64,000 nucleotides of DNA from Bisporella sp. PMI_857 (GCA_021307315.1 JAJSPD010000035.1:124001-188000), one strand, 5' to 3'. Counted from the first letter of the stretch, positions 34,101-45,592 are shown. Program-made: numbers and translations. The notes: generated by a model not told the origin, from the sequence alone.

Positions 34101-34928
34101 CTACAAGCATTGGCAAATCTTTCCACCTTCGGCCAGAAAGAGGCGTGGATGGAACCCATGAACAAGTTTCTGACCAGCAACCGCCAAACAGTTAAAGATT
34201 ACATTGACGATGTGTGCAATATCCCTTCAGAACGTCAGACATTTACGCTACCAGCATCATATTCCACGCCGATTACGATTCTTGCTCGTCTACCTCCGAC
34301 ATCTCGGGAGGGCTTTCCGTCCCTTCCGTATCTGATAGACCATGCACGCAATTTCGCTGCCTTGGTGAAGTTGTGGCTAGATGCCTCGGATGAATATGGA
34401 AAGTCCCTACAACTAGAGGGTGACCTCTTGAAATTCCACGAACTTTGTAATGGTCTTCAGAAACGCACCAATGAATGCCTTTTTAAGGCAGAGACTGGAA
34501 GATCTGCTGATCAGCTTTCGTTACAGTGGGAGGAGATTGTGGAAGGGCTAGAAAACTCTATGATACATGATCGGGACGTATATGATGAGGATCTAGCTAG
34601 TGTGGGACCACGAATCAACAGCCCGCCTTTGTTCGATTATGCTACTAATGTTACTCCAGAGCAGTGGCGGCCGCCAGGCTCTGCTGGGAGTGAGGCTCTC
34701 AGCAAGGAACGAAGAGACAGGCAGAGCTTTTGGGATTTTGGTAAGGATAAAGACAGCAGAAGTCAAAAACTATATGACCTCGCAGATCCATCTCAGGCTT
34801 CGCCGCCAAGTAGGGGACCAAGCCGAAACGAGAAGAGAGGGTTTCTTCCCGGCTTTAGACGGAAAGGAAAGGAGGAATCTACACCGGATAGGAAGAAAGG
34901 CTTCGGTCCTGGCTCGTCCGCACTCTAA
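31116..34928 (+). CDS. BUD2: RasGAP with PH-like and C2 domains (BUD2/CLA2 type)
   Basis: Two exons (31116-34025, 34074-34928) give 1254 aa. The 48-base intron is a multiple of three without a stop, so the unspliced frame is also open; GTATGT, branch GCTAACC and CTCAG mark it as an intron. Residues 1-230 are Ser/Arg-rich and disordered. PH-like regions lie at about 280-370 and 410-545, a C2 domain at about 566-710 (LTLRVVEAKI, YLAEVILDGEIRARTKTK, NPFWREDCEFQDLP, YGTVDIPLDKL), and the RasGAP domain at about 720-1080 with the catalytic arginine region LLFRGNSLL near 829 and the hallmark GFLFLRFFCPALLNPKLFGL near 940. This order matches Bud2-type GAPs, which switch off the Rsr1/Bud1 GTPase in polarity. 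The C-terminus is basic and low-complexity. Upstream exons cannot be excluded. The 280-base gap after it holds only the 3'UTR. Confidence 0.9.
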   Translation: MRRTREMSILPPGMEGKTNSSYSQTAGLEDWQRNAQDTLSRSMDRPLDPVQRTRLAKSTVRAVTPESPDREEGYNGGFGSIRSGPYDAPSTSTSPRSTAGDKPRDKRNGLVFQDSYNTESIETNRTGPPVSFAGSGSFHSRARTRTLDEPSRQRSTSTSMSKGRHRIGSVHSASSPPFHEAEPRPDASISTGYPSITTRASPQLQKSNSVKGGRRLLKKSSRPTSPLPVKNDVPSIDSLPFPIATGDASKIILLMKNLSGRMRGEVEYQLGSEIGWNKGICYIDDIKGSFMYEGDDRGPFHLTVISDLRGCRVRLMTSRERQCKYLDVSNYQLGIELRLLPAVEAEFDLWLAAFLCWQQLRSGPLQSSSPKPNLVGERRPSVQSIQNGKTRDASFKAKDGPSKESNIIKVAKIQLWDTGLPTSPAAIMRHSSSRNLRASSTRSWRRVSCILQDNGEFKLLTENDVTLLSVIQLSQLSRSAIQRLDRSVLDEEFCIAILPQYTSTSTQLSIFRPVYIALESRILFEVWFCLLRSFSIPEIYGPHSPNDLEHDEYSEPRTNDMFRIEKTLTLRVVEAKIRKPMVASESSSLGKHSAKSENDPSIGDYLAEVILDGEIRARTKTKTETRNPFWREDCEFQDLPAYLPQLSIMLKRIQHAEVSTHGFLSSSSVHIPENPREVIYGTVDIPLDKLERGKDQEMWYPILDDQQQKIGEMFLKLRHDELVVLLARDYQEVSELLHRFNTGLTVQIAQTFPTNLRKLAEILTNIFQVSGHAGDWFTALVEDEIDGIAKEIPVHRTRFSRRIGSNESSDREKSVRDMSKSLHGEANLLFRGNSLLTQALDIHMRRLGKEYLEDVLSEKILKINMLNPDCEVDPSRLGQGDDISKNWAQLIALTTEVWDSMSDSAPKCPPEIRQILKYIRAVAEDRYGDFLRTATYTSVSGFLFLRFFCPALLNPKLFGLLGDHPQAKAQVCFPLGKFRKHANHSQRTLTLIAKSLQALANLSTFGQKEAWMEPMNKFLTSNRQTVKDYIDDVCNIPSERQTFTLPASYSTPITILARLPPTSREGFPSLPYLIDHARNFAALVKLWLDASDEYGKSLQLEGDLLKFHELCNGLQKRTNECLFKAETGRSADQLSLQWEEIVEGLENSMIHDRDVYDEDLASVGPRINSPPLFDYATNVTPEQWRPPGSAGSEALSKERRDRQSFWDFGKDKDSRSQKLYDLADPSQASPPSRGPSRNEKRGFLPGFRRKGKEESTPDRKKGFGPGSSAL

Positions 34929-35208
34929 TGATTGATATGAAAAAGTGGCTGAAGATGTGTCATATTACGACACAGAAGTCACAGTGCATTGCATAGCATA
35001 GCATTAAGATGTTGGGCCTTTTAATCAATTTTAGTATGCATGAGTGAAATTGGCATTTAATGGCGCTTCAAACAAAGACGCTCATTGTGAAGCAACGCCT
35101 CGGCTCCCGTTTTCCTATGCATATCTATTCTTCGTGTAACACCATCATTTCATGAACCATCCCATGCGCTCCGTTTAGCAATGGCTTTAAAGCATGCCAT
35201 CTGATTTC

Positions 35209-36534
35209 TCATGCAAATGCCTTGCTATAGATAGCCTTTTCCTTCTTAGCATAATCTGCTTTGGCTTTTTTGATGCGATTGATCTCTTTGGTGATGGCGG
35301 CATCATCTGGTGTCAGCTTTTGAGCCTCTTCCAAATCTGCCAATGCCTCTTCTTCGTTCTTTAATCCAGTATTGGCATTTGCACGGCGGAAGTATGCCTT
35401 TGCTTGATCTATGGATGTCTGTATTTGCAGTCGTGTTAGGATAATTAAACCAATGACTGATACTTAAGGCATTCACGTATAACTCATCAGGGCATGAAGG
35501 GATTTGTGGTGTGGGAGAAACCGGGTAAAAGTCTACTTACAGCATCAGCTTGTTTTGACAAGTTCAAAGCGTCAGATGCGTATCGTTGTGCATCCTCGAA
35601 TGCCTTCAGTTTGATTGATAGCAGTGCTGAGTTTGAGTACAAGGTAAACTTCAGCTTGCTTATTTCCTTCTCAGAGCCGGTTGTCTTCTCCAAATTCTCA
35701 TCTTCATCGTCAGAGAATTTGAGTTTTGGTTCTTGGTCTAGGTATCTAAGTCCCTTTTGGTATTTGTCAATGCCCACTGACAAGTCGCCTTTCTTGAATG
35801 CTGCATTTCCGTACTCTTTGAGGTCTTTTGCGATCTTCAAGATCTCATCAAGCTTGAGAGAGCCCTCCACATCTTCTGGGAATTCTTCATACTTGTCACC
35901 ATATTCATCAGGGCCAGTTTGAGCGGCGGCATCAGCCTCGTTCCCAGTAAGCTCGCCGCAGGCGGTAATTGTGACGTCCTTTTGAGGTTTATCTGAGCTT
36001 TGAGTTGGCAGATTCTCAATCTTTCGAACAATCGATTTGCCATTGAGCACTTCGCCAAACACAACGTGCTTGCCATCTAAATGGGGGGTAGGAACTGTAG
36101 TAACGAAGAATTGGGAGCCGTTCGTGCCTTATGAACTGATCAGATTTTTGCATTGTTTAAATTTGGCTTCAAAGAGTCTTACCAGGACCGGCATTTGCCA
36201 TGGAGAGCAGGAACGGCTTCGTGTGCTTTAGTTCAAAGTTCTCATCGTCGAACTTAGTGCCGTAGATTGATTCTCCACCCGTTCCATTTCCCGCTGTGAA
36301 ATCACCACCCTGGATCATAAACTGCTTGATTACACGGTGGAAAGTTGATCCCTTATACGAAAGTGGCTTTCCAGCTTTTCCAATACCTTTCTCACCGGTA
36401 CAGAGAGCACGGAAGTTCTCAGCTGTCTTTGGGACGACATCGGTGTATAGTTCGAAAGTGATTCTTCCTTCGCGTGTGGTTCCAATGGAAATGTCGAAGT
36501 AAACTCGACTACGCTTTGCGGTTTCTTCAGCCAT
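35209..36534 (-). CDS. CPR6: cyclophilin 40 (peptidyl-prolyl isomerase, TPR co-chaperone)
   Basis: Three minus-strand exons (36183-36534, 35541-36127, 35209-35418) join in frame to 382 aa, the usual length of Cyp40. Residues 1-170 are a cyclophilin domain: [44 protein letters not shown] with the catalytic Arg and Phe, [16 protein letters not shown] and [12 protein letters not shown]. After a linker, three TPR repeats follow from about 215 ([55 protein letters not shown]), the Hsp90-binding clamp. It works as a co-chaperone of Hsp90 in the cytosol with cis-trans prolyl isomerase activity. Convergent with the RasGAP gene. Confidence 0.95.
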
Positions 36535-37072
36535 TGTGTTTTATTTGAGCGTGGAATGTCCTGTTTGTTGGTGGGTTGTTGTTCTCGTAATCCCGTCTGG
36601 TGATCTTTCTCAGCCTTGTTGGGACCCTCTTCTCGAATATTCTAGCAGAATTGAGGGGTGCGGGGAGCTATAGATATTCACGTGACAACAGCGAATTATT
36701 GTGAGCGTAGCAACTACCTTCTTAAATTGGCAAGGACAAACGATCAATATACAGATAGCTGAAATTTGGGATAGATAATTAGAAAGTAACAGATCTGTCA
36801 TTTGTTGATGCTAAAATTTAGCTATCCCGAGTTGAGTCTCCAATGCTCCTGTGATTGGATTGCAACATCTTCCTAATATGGGCCTACTCCCTGTGATTCC
36901 TATTCGGAAGAGCGTCTTCGTGCAAGTCGTAATAGCTTTCCTACACGCATAGACGCTGGAATAATGCACCACTATTGAATTGCTAGAGTCAAGCATTCAC
37001 TTGGCAGCTGTTGGTACCAGAGAGCCTGTTTATCTCACAGTTTTCTGATTGTCTCCATACATAAACTCATCT
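36535..37072. other. intergenic, no gene seen
   Basis: About 540 bases: the promoter of the cyclophilin gene and the 3' region of the DTD gene. No feature recognised. Confidence 0.5.
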
Positions 37073-38024
37073 CTACTGTGAAGCCTTCTGCCCAGATGGT
37101 CTTGTTGATATCTCGATAGTGACCTTTTGTATTGCAGGTTAGAAAGTAGACCAATATTATGGATTATAATGATGAAAGGACTTACTGGGCCATCGTTAAT
37201 CAAGGCAACCTCCTATCACCCTTGTGTGAGTAATCATATAATATGTGGAAGGCCGCAACATACCATCATGGCTTGAAATACGCCGTCTTTAACCCTTTCA
37301 GGCTGATACCCTTCTTGAACCTTAGACACGAACAACTGGTAGAGGGTTTTGGCTTGTTCGCCTCCCAACGCCCCATGAAAATCTGGCTGTTGTTGTAAAC
37401 ACTTGATTGCATCCACCAAGGAAGAAACCATTTACCTTTGATCCTTTCTTGGTCGACGCAAGCAACGTGAATTGTGAAACTAGAATACTCAAGTAATAAG
37501 TATATAGTTTCGGTTGAGAGATGATCACATACCACAAAGAACCTCTCCATTTATATCTTGCACACTTTGCTTCCACTGGCTTTTATCAGTCTAAGTGCAA
37601 ATATGAGATAGGAGCAATAATAACGCTCAATGTTTCAAGGTTTGTGAGAACAGTTAATATACTAAAAGTCAACAATAGTCTGTGGACTAAGCACCGCTTC
37701 AAATTGTTCTTCCTGGTACAAAACGCGCAATTATATCGAACTTGAGATTGCACAGCTAGTGCCTGAAGAATTGGAGATTTGCCATACTCGACCACCAGAA
37801 TCATCATCCCATAGACGCATTTTTAAGACTTTCGTCGCAAGTGTATCAACATCCTTTTCTGTGTCACCTGGGGCTACCGCTGCAAAGACTAAGATGCCTT
37901 TTCCAATTGATGAGATCAACTGCTTGTCAACTGTGACGGAAGCAGAGAGAACTCTTTGAAGAATAGCTGAACTAGATCAGTAAGGATCAAAAGTTGTAAG
38001 TTGAAGGGGGGGCTTGCCCTTCAT
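37073..38024 (-). CDS. DTD1: D-aminoacyl-tRNA deacylase
   Basis: Seven small exons (38018-38024, 37788-37966, 37533-37575, 37436-37479, 37264-37386, 37186-37212, 37073-37123) join in frame to 157 aa, the normal family length. The enzyme removes D-amino acids wrongly attached to tRNA. Family hallmarks: MKAILQRVLSASVTVD start, GKGILVFAAVAPGDTE, WDDDSGGRWKQSVQDINGEV, the SQFTLLA catalytic motif at 78-84, PDFHGALGGEQAKTLY, and NDGPVTIEI with the Gly-cisPro pair at 140-141. The first exon holds only ATGAAGG; the first intron (37967-38017) begins with GC (GGCAAGC) and ends in TTCAG. Without this tiny exon the protein would lack the invariant start. The second intron is about 210 bases, the others 42-62 or so. 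The NOT3 gene is divergent upstream. Confidence 0.93.
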
Positions 38025-38518
38025 TTTGCTTTTGATACTTTTTGAGATGGTGGACGAAAAGAACCAAGTCCAGCTGCGACCAATTCTTACCAGCAAGATA
38101 GACTAGGTGAAGGGGATCTTGAATTCTTAACAAAACACAAAAACAAAAGAACTGTATCAGAACAGGTTTTCTCACTAACGCCTGTTCTTGAGGAGCAATC
38201 TCTTAACCTGCGTTATCAATCCAAATGCAAGTATACTAGTCAGATAGGATTCGCTGGTGCCAGTTGTTGATGATCGCGTGGTCACGTTTTCCCCAGGTTT
38301 TCGTAAGGCGGCAAGGTGTCTAAAAGGTTGGCTTGGCATTTCATTGATGTCTCCAAACCAGAGCTCTCATCAACATAGCAACTGTCCCGCATTCTACACC
38401 ACGATACTCAGCGTCTCGAATGAGTCGATCTTCCCTTGTAAATTTTCGAGATCAGGGAAGCGACAACGACTAAGACACTCAGTGAACCGAAACATACCTC
38501 GCCTTGGCTAACTTCACA
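38025..38518. other. divergent promoter region of DTD1 and NOT3
   Basis: About 490 bases between two divergent start codons; presumably both promoters. No specific motif is called. Confidence 0.45.
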
Positions 38519-40973
38519 ATGGCGGCACGAAAACTGCAACAGGAAGTCGATAAGTGCTTCAAGAAAGTTGACGAGGGGGTCGCAGAGTTTGAGTCAATAT
38601 ATGAGAAGATAGAGCAGTCTACAAATGCAGCACAGAAGGACAAGCAGGAAGATAACCTCAAGAAGGAAATCAAGAAACTCCAAAGGCTGCGAGATCAGAT
38701 CAAGACATGGGCGGCTAGCAATGAGGTAAAGGATAAGGGCCCGTTGCTAGAAAAGCGCAAATTGATCGAAACGGTAGGCAATAAGTGATACAATGCTCTT
38801 GGATAGGACTAAGTGATATACAGCAAATGGAAAAGTTTAAGGCTGTCGAGAAGGCCATGAAAACAAAAGCATATTCAAAGGAAGGCCTTTCAGCAGCGAC
38901 GAAGTTAGATCCAAAAGAGCGTGCAAAAGCGGAAGCCTGTGATTTCTTGAGTAATATGGTTGATGAGCTCGAACGACAAATAGAGACTCTTGAAGCTGAA
39001 GGCGAAGGTATACAGGCAACCATGAAGAAGGGTAAGAATCAATCTGTCAAGGCGGATCGAATGGCAGAAATTGAGCGCATTACCGAGCGACATAAGTGGC
39101 ACCAAGGGAAGCTAGAGCTCATGAAACGCTCCTTAGAGAATGGGGGGATAGAAACAGAGCAAGTTACCGACTTAGAGGAGTCTATTCGATATTACATCAC
39201 AGATAATATGAATGACGAATTCATGGAGGATGATGAGATGTACGATGATTTAAATCTTGAAGAAGAAGAGGACAATTACGGAATGAACCTAGATAATGAC
39301 CGTGTGTCCTCGCAAGATACTCAGTCAATACAAGACGAGGCACCAGAGCCGGAGACAAGATCAGGATCCAGTTCTAAAACAAAGGTCCCAACTACCGCAG
39401 ATATTCCTGGCACTGCACGGCGTCCGTCGACACAGCTAAGGAGCCCTGCTCCAGCATTGGCCACATTGCATACGCCATTGTCAAATATGAGCAATGGGCA
39501 ACCCACAATGAAGCCTGCGGCAGTACCTACAAGACTACCTGGTGAAACCTTAAAATATGCATCCGCAGCGGCTGCCGCAGCTTCTAACGTAGGAATTGCA
39601 CCTTTGCCTCCTCCACCTGAAGTTCTACCGCCACCAAACACCTCTGTCAGTCATCCACCTTTGCCATCGAACACCGTACGACGACCAAGCCTGGCTGCTC
39701 CTTCTCCCACAGCTATCCCTGCTCAACCAGCAAGTACAAGCCAAACCCCTACAGCAAAACCAAGTGTCCCAGCTATCAGCGAAATTACGGCGTCTTCCAG
39801 CACTCCTCGGACAAAGTCACCTGCTCCAAGTCAATCGAGTACTAGTCGTAATGGAACCGTCAATGTTCCATCGGCATCTGAAAATACGAGACCAATCCCT
39901 TCTAGGAGCTCAACAGGAAAAGCACCCGCGTCTTCTGCGACCGAAGCTCCAAAAGGTTTGCATAATCCTCCTTTGCTCATACTAAGCTAACAGGTTCTAG
40001 CTGGTGCTTCACAATCGAACGGGACCAGCAATGGTATCAAGAACGGTGCGACTGGGGATGATGAAGAATCAATTTACCATCTCCCACCAGGGATGCAGGA
40101 TTTATTACAGTCATTTGAGGCGACGCAACAAAGGGTGTCCAATGTGTCATCGCAAGCAAATCAGAGAATGCTAGAAGTGAGTTATTTCCAAAGTCTGTTA
40201 CGTGACAAATTGAGTAAACTGAAGCTCCTATCTCTACCTTCATGTCTCGAAGCAAGTTCCCTTCATAGACTTGGTGTTGCTACTTCACTTTCAGAAATTC
40301 ACTTCCGCGTCCCGAAAGCTATCGATTGGAGTTTCCTCATATATGCAGTTGCGTTTACTAATTTCTTTTACAGGCATCGCTGAAATCATTCCCTGAGATA
40401 ACTGACATCAGTGCGCCACGAGATTATAAGCCCGAAGTGAAATTTGCTACACCATCACATTTCCCCCAGGAGTTAAATAGCATCTTCGACGATCCTAGAT
40501 TGTACTCACGGATTGACCCGGATACACTGTTCTATGTATTCTACTACAAACAGGGAACATACCAACAATATCTCGCAGCTAGAGCTCTGAAGGATCAAAG
40601 CTGGCGATTCCACAAACAGTATCAGACCTGGTTCCAACGGCACGAAGAGCCTAAGACAATCACGGATGAGTTCGAGCAAGGAACGTACCGCTTCTTCGAC
40701 TATGAGAGCACATGGTATGTACCTACCAGAACAATCCATTAGTCTTTCTTTACTGCATCCTTGGATAAGAGATATAATTCTACTTATAAGTTTAATAAGA
40801 GATATTTGGAGATACTCCTTGTCGATCATCCCCATCAACACCTTCCTGCCTTCCTGCCTTCGTAAGAAAGATCACTAGGACCACATGCTAACTCATCATG
40901 ATTTTGCAATAGGATGAACCGGAGGAAAGCAGATTTCAAATTTGTTTATAAATTCCTTGAGGATGTTGTATAA
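38519..40973 (+). CDS. NOT3: CCR4-NOT complex subunit NOT3/NOT5
   Basis: Five exons (38519-38773, 38824-39955, 40001-40176, 40374-40714, 40913-40973) join in frame to 654 aa. Residues 1-235 are the conserved Not3 N-terminal coiled-coil domain: [57 protein letters not shown] and [16 protein letters not shown]. An acidic stretch and a long Pro/Ser/Ala-rich linker follow. The C-terminal NOT box starts near 545: [60 protein letters not shown] and a terminal [12 protein letters not shown]. It is a core part of the deadenylase/mRNA-decay complex. At the third exon an alternative acceptor 10 bases upstream (AACAG) would lead to a stop, so TTCTAG at 39995-40000 is used. The last two introns are about 197 bases, unusually long for this window. 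Confidence 0.95.
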
Positions 40974-43420
40974 TTATAATTGTGGAATAGGCGAATAGTG
41001 TCTGAGTTGGAGGTCAGGACGGCGCAATGGTTTTGCTGTGACCAAGGTCTAGCCCATAAGCATCTTAATTACCCAATGAGAGAGCTTCTACAATAAGCAA
41101 ATCTTGTCTCGCCAACCGTAAAATTGGCAAGTGGCTCAAGTATTCTTTGTGTAACCAAATTCACGCGCAAAAACTGCACAGTCTAGACAGGAGACAAAAG
41201 TGCACACTATCGGAGGTGATTGAGTGATTGATTTGCCACAAAACTCTGCCTCATGCATGTTTAGCCATGAATACATCTGTCCTCCCAGGCAAATGAAATC
41301 TGGGCAGCTCAGGTAGAATTCGCCTTACACCCCACCGTATCCATTATAGTACCTGTAGGGTATGAGGAGTCTCGGGAGAGGCTGTCGGGTGTTACGGGAG
41401 GATAACCACCAGATTCTAGTTGATGAAAGCCTGCCCCGATGGTAGGTAACAGGAAGTCCACACCACTCCGCGCTTGTATGTGCAATCACAATTCGATACA
41501 TGCAGAAGTTGCATGTAATGTTGTCTTCAGCACATGTCACATCTGCACTGCTGCCCAAACCCGATCCGCAGCTAATGAATACAACGGGTATCCGTAGTGT
41601 CGAAAGGCAAACGAGGCAAACTATAAGACGATAGCATTGACCACCTCGAAATCCAAACTGGTTTTCTTTTAACAGGAGAAGGTGCAGCAGCAGCTCTGAG
41701 TATGGAAAGCTGTATCTACAAAGAACGGCCCCGTTTGGATAACGGAACAAAAAGTCATGCAGCAAAGCCAAGCCAAGTACCCTTACTTACCTAAGTCAAC
41801 CCTGCAACCCCAACTTTTAGAATCATTCGAGTATGTTATTGCTGACTTTTTTTGGTATATGGAACAGCGGTCTAGTCGACCCCAAATATTCTGGGCTAAT
41901 TATTCGCAGGGCAAGCACATCCATGATAATGAGAAGACATAAGGGCATCACCTGAGACATGGCCCTCCATCGAGGAGCGATACTACACCTCCCCCAGCTT
42001 CTCCCTGCCTGACAGCCGCCAAGGTCGATGAGCAGATAATTGATCTTGAAGTATCTGAGACTTCCCATAGCCAATGATCTCTCCTCAGCAGAACTCGAAA
42101 CATTCATATCGTCAGCCTCATGTCCATGAAACGGAATTCGACATCTATAGCGGCGGTGAGGCAACCATCAGGGCGAACGACGCCCTTTAAAACACCCCAG
42201 CCAGTTTCTCACGAGTCCACGTTAGCCGCTGCCTAGCCAGCCTTGCCTCCTTTGAATGGTATCTCAACAGACTTCACCTGTCGAGGGGCCGAATCAGCTC
42301 TGTACACAATTCAATGGCCCGGGTGGACTTGCATTGCATACAATGGAACGGTGTGGGTTGGTCCAAAGGGGCGGAGCATATTAGACTGCTCTCCTCTTTA
42401 AGTTTCGGTCAACAGAGAATTCTTCTACTTCAAAGGCAACAGGAGAAAGATCCATCGTCGCCCGGCTTCCTGAGGCAACTTTTGCTACCATGAACTCAAC
42501 TGAGTGAGGAAGTAAGTTCCAAGTATACCGAGAATTAACGAGATACCGTGGGGGTACCTCAATTTTTGGCAGCATCATGTGTGACCACAAGAGAATCTGC
42601 CTTCAAGTCTGCCCTCAACACCTCATCGTTGAGGGGCAGTCGTATTTGAGCCTCTGACCGCCCCATCAAGGCTGATGGCTCGTCGAGATTGGACAGGCGG
42701 TTATGCTTACTTCCCCCAACAACCAGGATAGGACGAGGCTCTGAGAAAGGAATATGAGGCATTTGGGGTCACTCTTTGCCTTGTTCACATCTTAGACATG
42801 GTCCGCGAACACCGTCTACTACAGAAAATGATTGCTAGCCCAAACCAGCAAGTCTCGGTGACCATATCTAGTAAGGCCTGTTTTTAATCTGAGCTTGTAA
42901 TATGATCTACGATCCGGCTGCATAACTGGGGATTCCATCCTGTCCAACAATTGCACGAGGCTCACGAAATTGGAGGGATTGCACGCGCTCTATGAAAACT
43001 TCATCCCGTCTGAAATGCCCACTTACATGAATTCCCTGCCAGGTGCAGGACAGCGCCTTGTTATCCTGAGGGTACACAGCCAGACGCAGGTCCTTGCTAA
43101 GTGAGGTGTCTACATGTGACTCCTGTTCTGAAAGCCTCATTTCATATATCAGGTTTGAAGGTCATAAAGTGTGTTCCTTCTCCCGTGTATTGCGTGGATC
43201 TGAAACTAATTTCTTGCCTTCAATTCACAACTAGCGCTTGCATTACATTATCATTCTTCTCCATTTTGTATCTTTGCTCCCTCTCGTACTACAATTCTAG
43301 ACGTGAGTACAATTCGTTCCATTGTCTCAAACTCGTAGATCTTCTCCCAGGTGGGCGCAACCGCCCCTCCTCGTTGAGGGCATCTACTAATGAAGCAGAA
43401 GGAAACACAGAACTTCTTCA
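40974..43420. other. long intergenic region with possible gene remains
   Basis: About 2.4 kb without an intact gene. The left half (to about 41800) shows nothing. From 41823 to 43140 the minus strand has protein-like segments described separately. The final 280 bases are the promoter/5'UTR of the C2H2 gene. Confidence 0.4.
41823..43140 (-). other. possible decayed gene of unknown family
   Basis: Several minus-strand segments look coded but do not join: an ATG-started piece at 43140-42907 (RLSEQESHVDTSLSKDLRLA, HVSGHFRRDEVFIERVQSL), one at about 42762-42559 (EPRPILVVGGSKHNRLSNLD), an overlapping one in another frame to 42381 (VEFMVAKVASGSRATMDLSP), and one near 42180-41990 (VVRPDGCLTAAIDVEFRFMD). 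They are interrupted by stops and frame changes without clear splice sites. I recognise no family. This may be an old pseudogene, a gene with an odd exon structure, or chance. Confidence 0.25.
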
Positions 43421-44631
43421 ATGGGCACACACTACAATCATTCAGCTTCTTTTGAGCAAGGCTCGAACAGAAGGCATATTTCTCAACAGAGCCTAGGCTA
43501 CGGGTTAGACGCGACAGGGCGAACAATGGCCTCGGGCGGAACTGCAATGTTCCGGAATCTTTCTGACGATAGCTGTCGCTCAGGATTTTCGGCCTCTAGT
43601 GCGTCATCCGCCACTACAATGTCTTATGGCGATCAATCTCAAGCTTTCGACTACAAGCCCACTTTTCATGGATTCGACAGCGAAGAACTAACGCAGCCAC
43701 CATATGAGGAAATCTATCAACCTACAAAACAACGGCGTCAATCAAATCATTACGAGAGCGATGCTAGGCATACACCTTCATCACTGGGTTGGCCAATACC
43801 GGCAACAGAACATCTAAAGTACTACAATTTCAAGGTCCCAAAGGCCAAGCAGCCATACCTAGAGCTAGCTCAATCGTGGGAAGCTCCTTCCCCAGAAATG
43901 CCGCGGAAAGTCTATTTAGATTCAAGGTGAGAAGAGCGTAGCCCAAAAATTACATATCAAGTTAACTCAGTAGTAGCGATTCCAAGAAAGGCACCTGTCC
44001 CTGCAAGTATCCTAATGGTTGTTGCATGAGTTTCAAAAGACCAGCAGACCTTGACCGACACTACATGAACGTGCATGCATCTGATGACCAAAAATTACAG
44101 CTCAACTGCGACTATTCTAAGTGTTCACGATCGAATGATCCATTTAATCGCAAAGACCATTATAGAGATCATTTAAAGGACTATCATAAAGAAGATATCG
44201 GCACTGCCAAACAGGCTAAAGGTATGAGTGAAAGAGAGTGGAAAAAAGCACAGAAAAGATGGATTGAAGAACGACAAATCACAGCACAATGGTGGCGATG
44301 TGCGAAATGTCTCGTAAGAGTTAAAGACTCGTGGGACTGCTACCAGTGCAAGCAAACTTGCGAAACAGAAAGGATTAAGATTCGTGAAAAAATGGCGCAA
44401 GATTCAAATCATCAAGAGCAAATGAATGAAGAGTCAGCGACTATCAACTACAATAATGATTATGAACAGGAGTCGTCACCTTATCTGGCTTGCGTCACTT
44501 GCACTGGTGTCGGATATTTACAGAATGCGGACGGAATCACCTGGGCCCCATGCTACACATGCAATTCTCAAGCAAATGAAAGTGTAGCAAGCTCATACTA
44601 TGATTACGATGCCTCTTATTCCAACCACTAA
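43421..44631 (+). CDS. C2H2-type zinc-finger protein with CxxC knuckles
   Basis: Two exons (43421-43926, 43971-44631) join in frame to 388 aa. The first half is low-complexity, rich in Ser, Gln and Tyr. The second half begins with CPCKYPNGCCMSFKRPADLD followed by RHYMNVH, a C2H2-like finger in which H199 and H204 are the zinc-binding histidines and Cys178/180 or 186/187 the cysteines. A second degenerate finger follows (NCDYSKC to DHLKDYH). Then come CAKC...CYQC (WWRCAKCLVRVKDSWDCYQC) and, near the end, CVTC...CYTC pairs that could form zinc ribbons. This resembles a group of filamentous-fungal C2H2 proteins of unknown target. Likely a nuclear DNA- or RNA-binding protein. Confidence 0.85.
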
Positions 44632-45024
44632 ATAGCAATAAGATTGGTGACCAATCGGCCGGGAAGAATTACACGAACAATGCGGAAGAAAGTATCTGAA
44701 CAGAAATGGCAACATCAGAATGAACCAGAGCCCGAAATCTTCTTTGGCGTTGAGGCGTTGGAGTCGGTGATTTAATTCGATTCAAAGTCTTTGTTTCCTG
44801 CTTGTTTTAGTATATTTTTTATTCTTTTTACTTGCGCTTTTTGCTGCTTGGAGGCTTTGTTTGTTACTTTCCTCTTTCGCCATCCCCTTTTACGGTCTTT
44901 TATCACTATATCTGCGATGGGCTCAACTGGAGTTTGAAATGGATATCATATACGGCTTTTTATCGGTTTACGGGAGGGGAGCAAATAGAGGCATTGCGAT
45001 CTGGGATACGGCTGTAACACATAC

Positions 45025-45070
45025 AAACAACAGAACAACAGAACAACGGAACAACAGAATAACAGGGTAA
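45025..45070. repeat. short tandem AACAACAGA-like repeat
   Basis: About five imperfect copies of a 9-base AACAACAGA-like unit, ending in AACAGGGTAACAGG. A simple microsatellite-type repeat in the region downstream of the C2H2 gene. Confidence 0.7.
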
Positions 45071-45217
45071 CAGGACAGCATGGACGGGCTTATGACTTTT
45101 GGAGAGAAAGATAAGGAGTTAAGAAGAGGTCTATTGGGATATACTAGTGTTTAACAGTTTTAAATCAAAGATGGCTTTTTTTTGTTTGGCAGCAAAAAGT
45201 CGGCCCAGTGTGATATT

Positions 45218-45333
45218 CCCTTTTTTTCCCTTTTTTTTTTTCTTTTTTCTTTTTTCTTTTTTTGGAAGCATCACATAGCATAGAGTAGCATAGCATCGCG
45301 TCACATCACGTCACATCGTATCACATCGCATGG
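45218..45333. repeat. poly-T/CT tract followed by CATAGCAT/CACATC repeats
   Basis: A T-rich tract broken by single C residues (45218-45263) is followed by imperfect short repeats of CATAGCAT and CACATC(A/G) type up to about 45333. Low-complexity sequence; no function is visible. Confidence 0.65.
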
Positions 45334-45526
45334 CTGGCTGCAGGGGACCGATCTACAGTGGGGGCCTAAACCAAGAGAGGGGCGCCGAGATATGCTTGGC
45401 GCATGGCCATTTCTTTGCTCTTTCGCTCTTGTCTCCGGATTTCGCAGCTGCATGCAGAAATTTTGCATGCGCTGGGAGCTTCTGACGATGCGGCGTTTTC
45501 CTGCATAAATGAAGCACAGTAGTAAC

Positions 45527-45592
45527 AACAATAACAACAACGGCAACAGCAACGGCAAAAACAATAATAATGATAATAATAATAGCCACAGC
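45527..45592. repeat. CAA/AAT trinucleotide tract
   Basis: A run of imperfect CAA, CGGCAA and AAT triplets. Its reverse complement reads as long Val/Ile/Leu strings, which explains the spurious open frames on the minus strand here. Confidence 0.7.
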
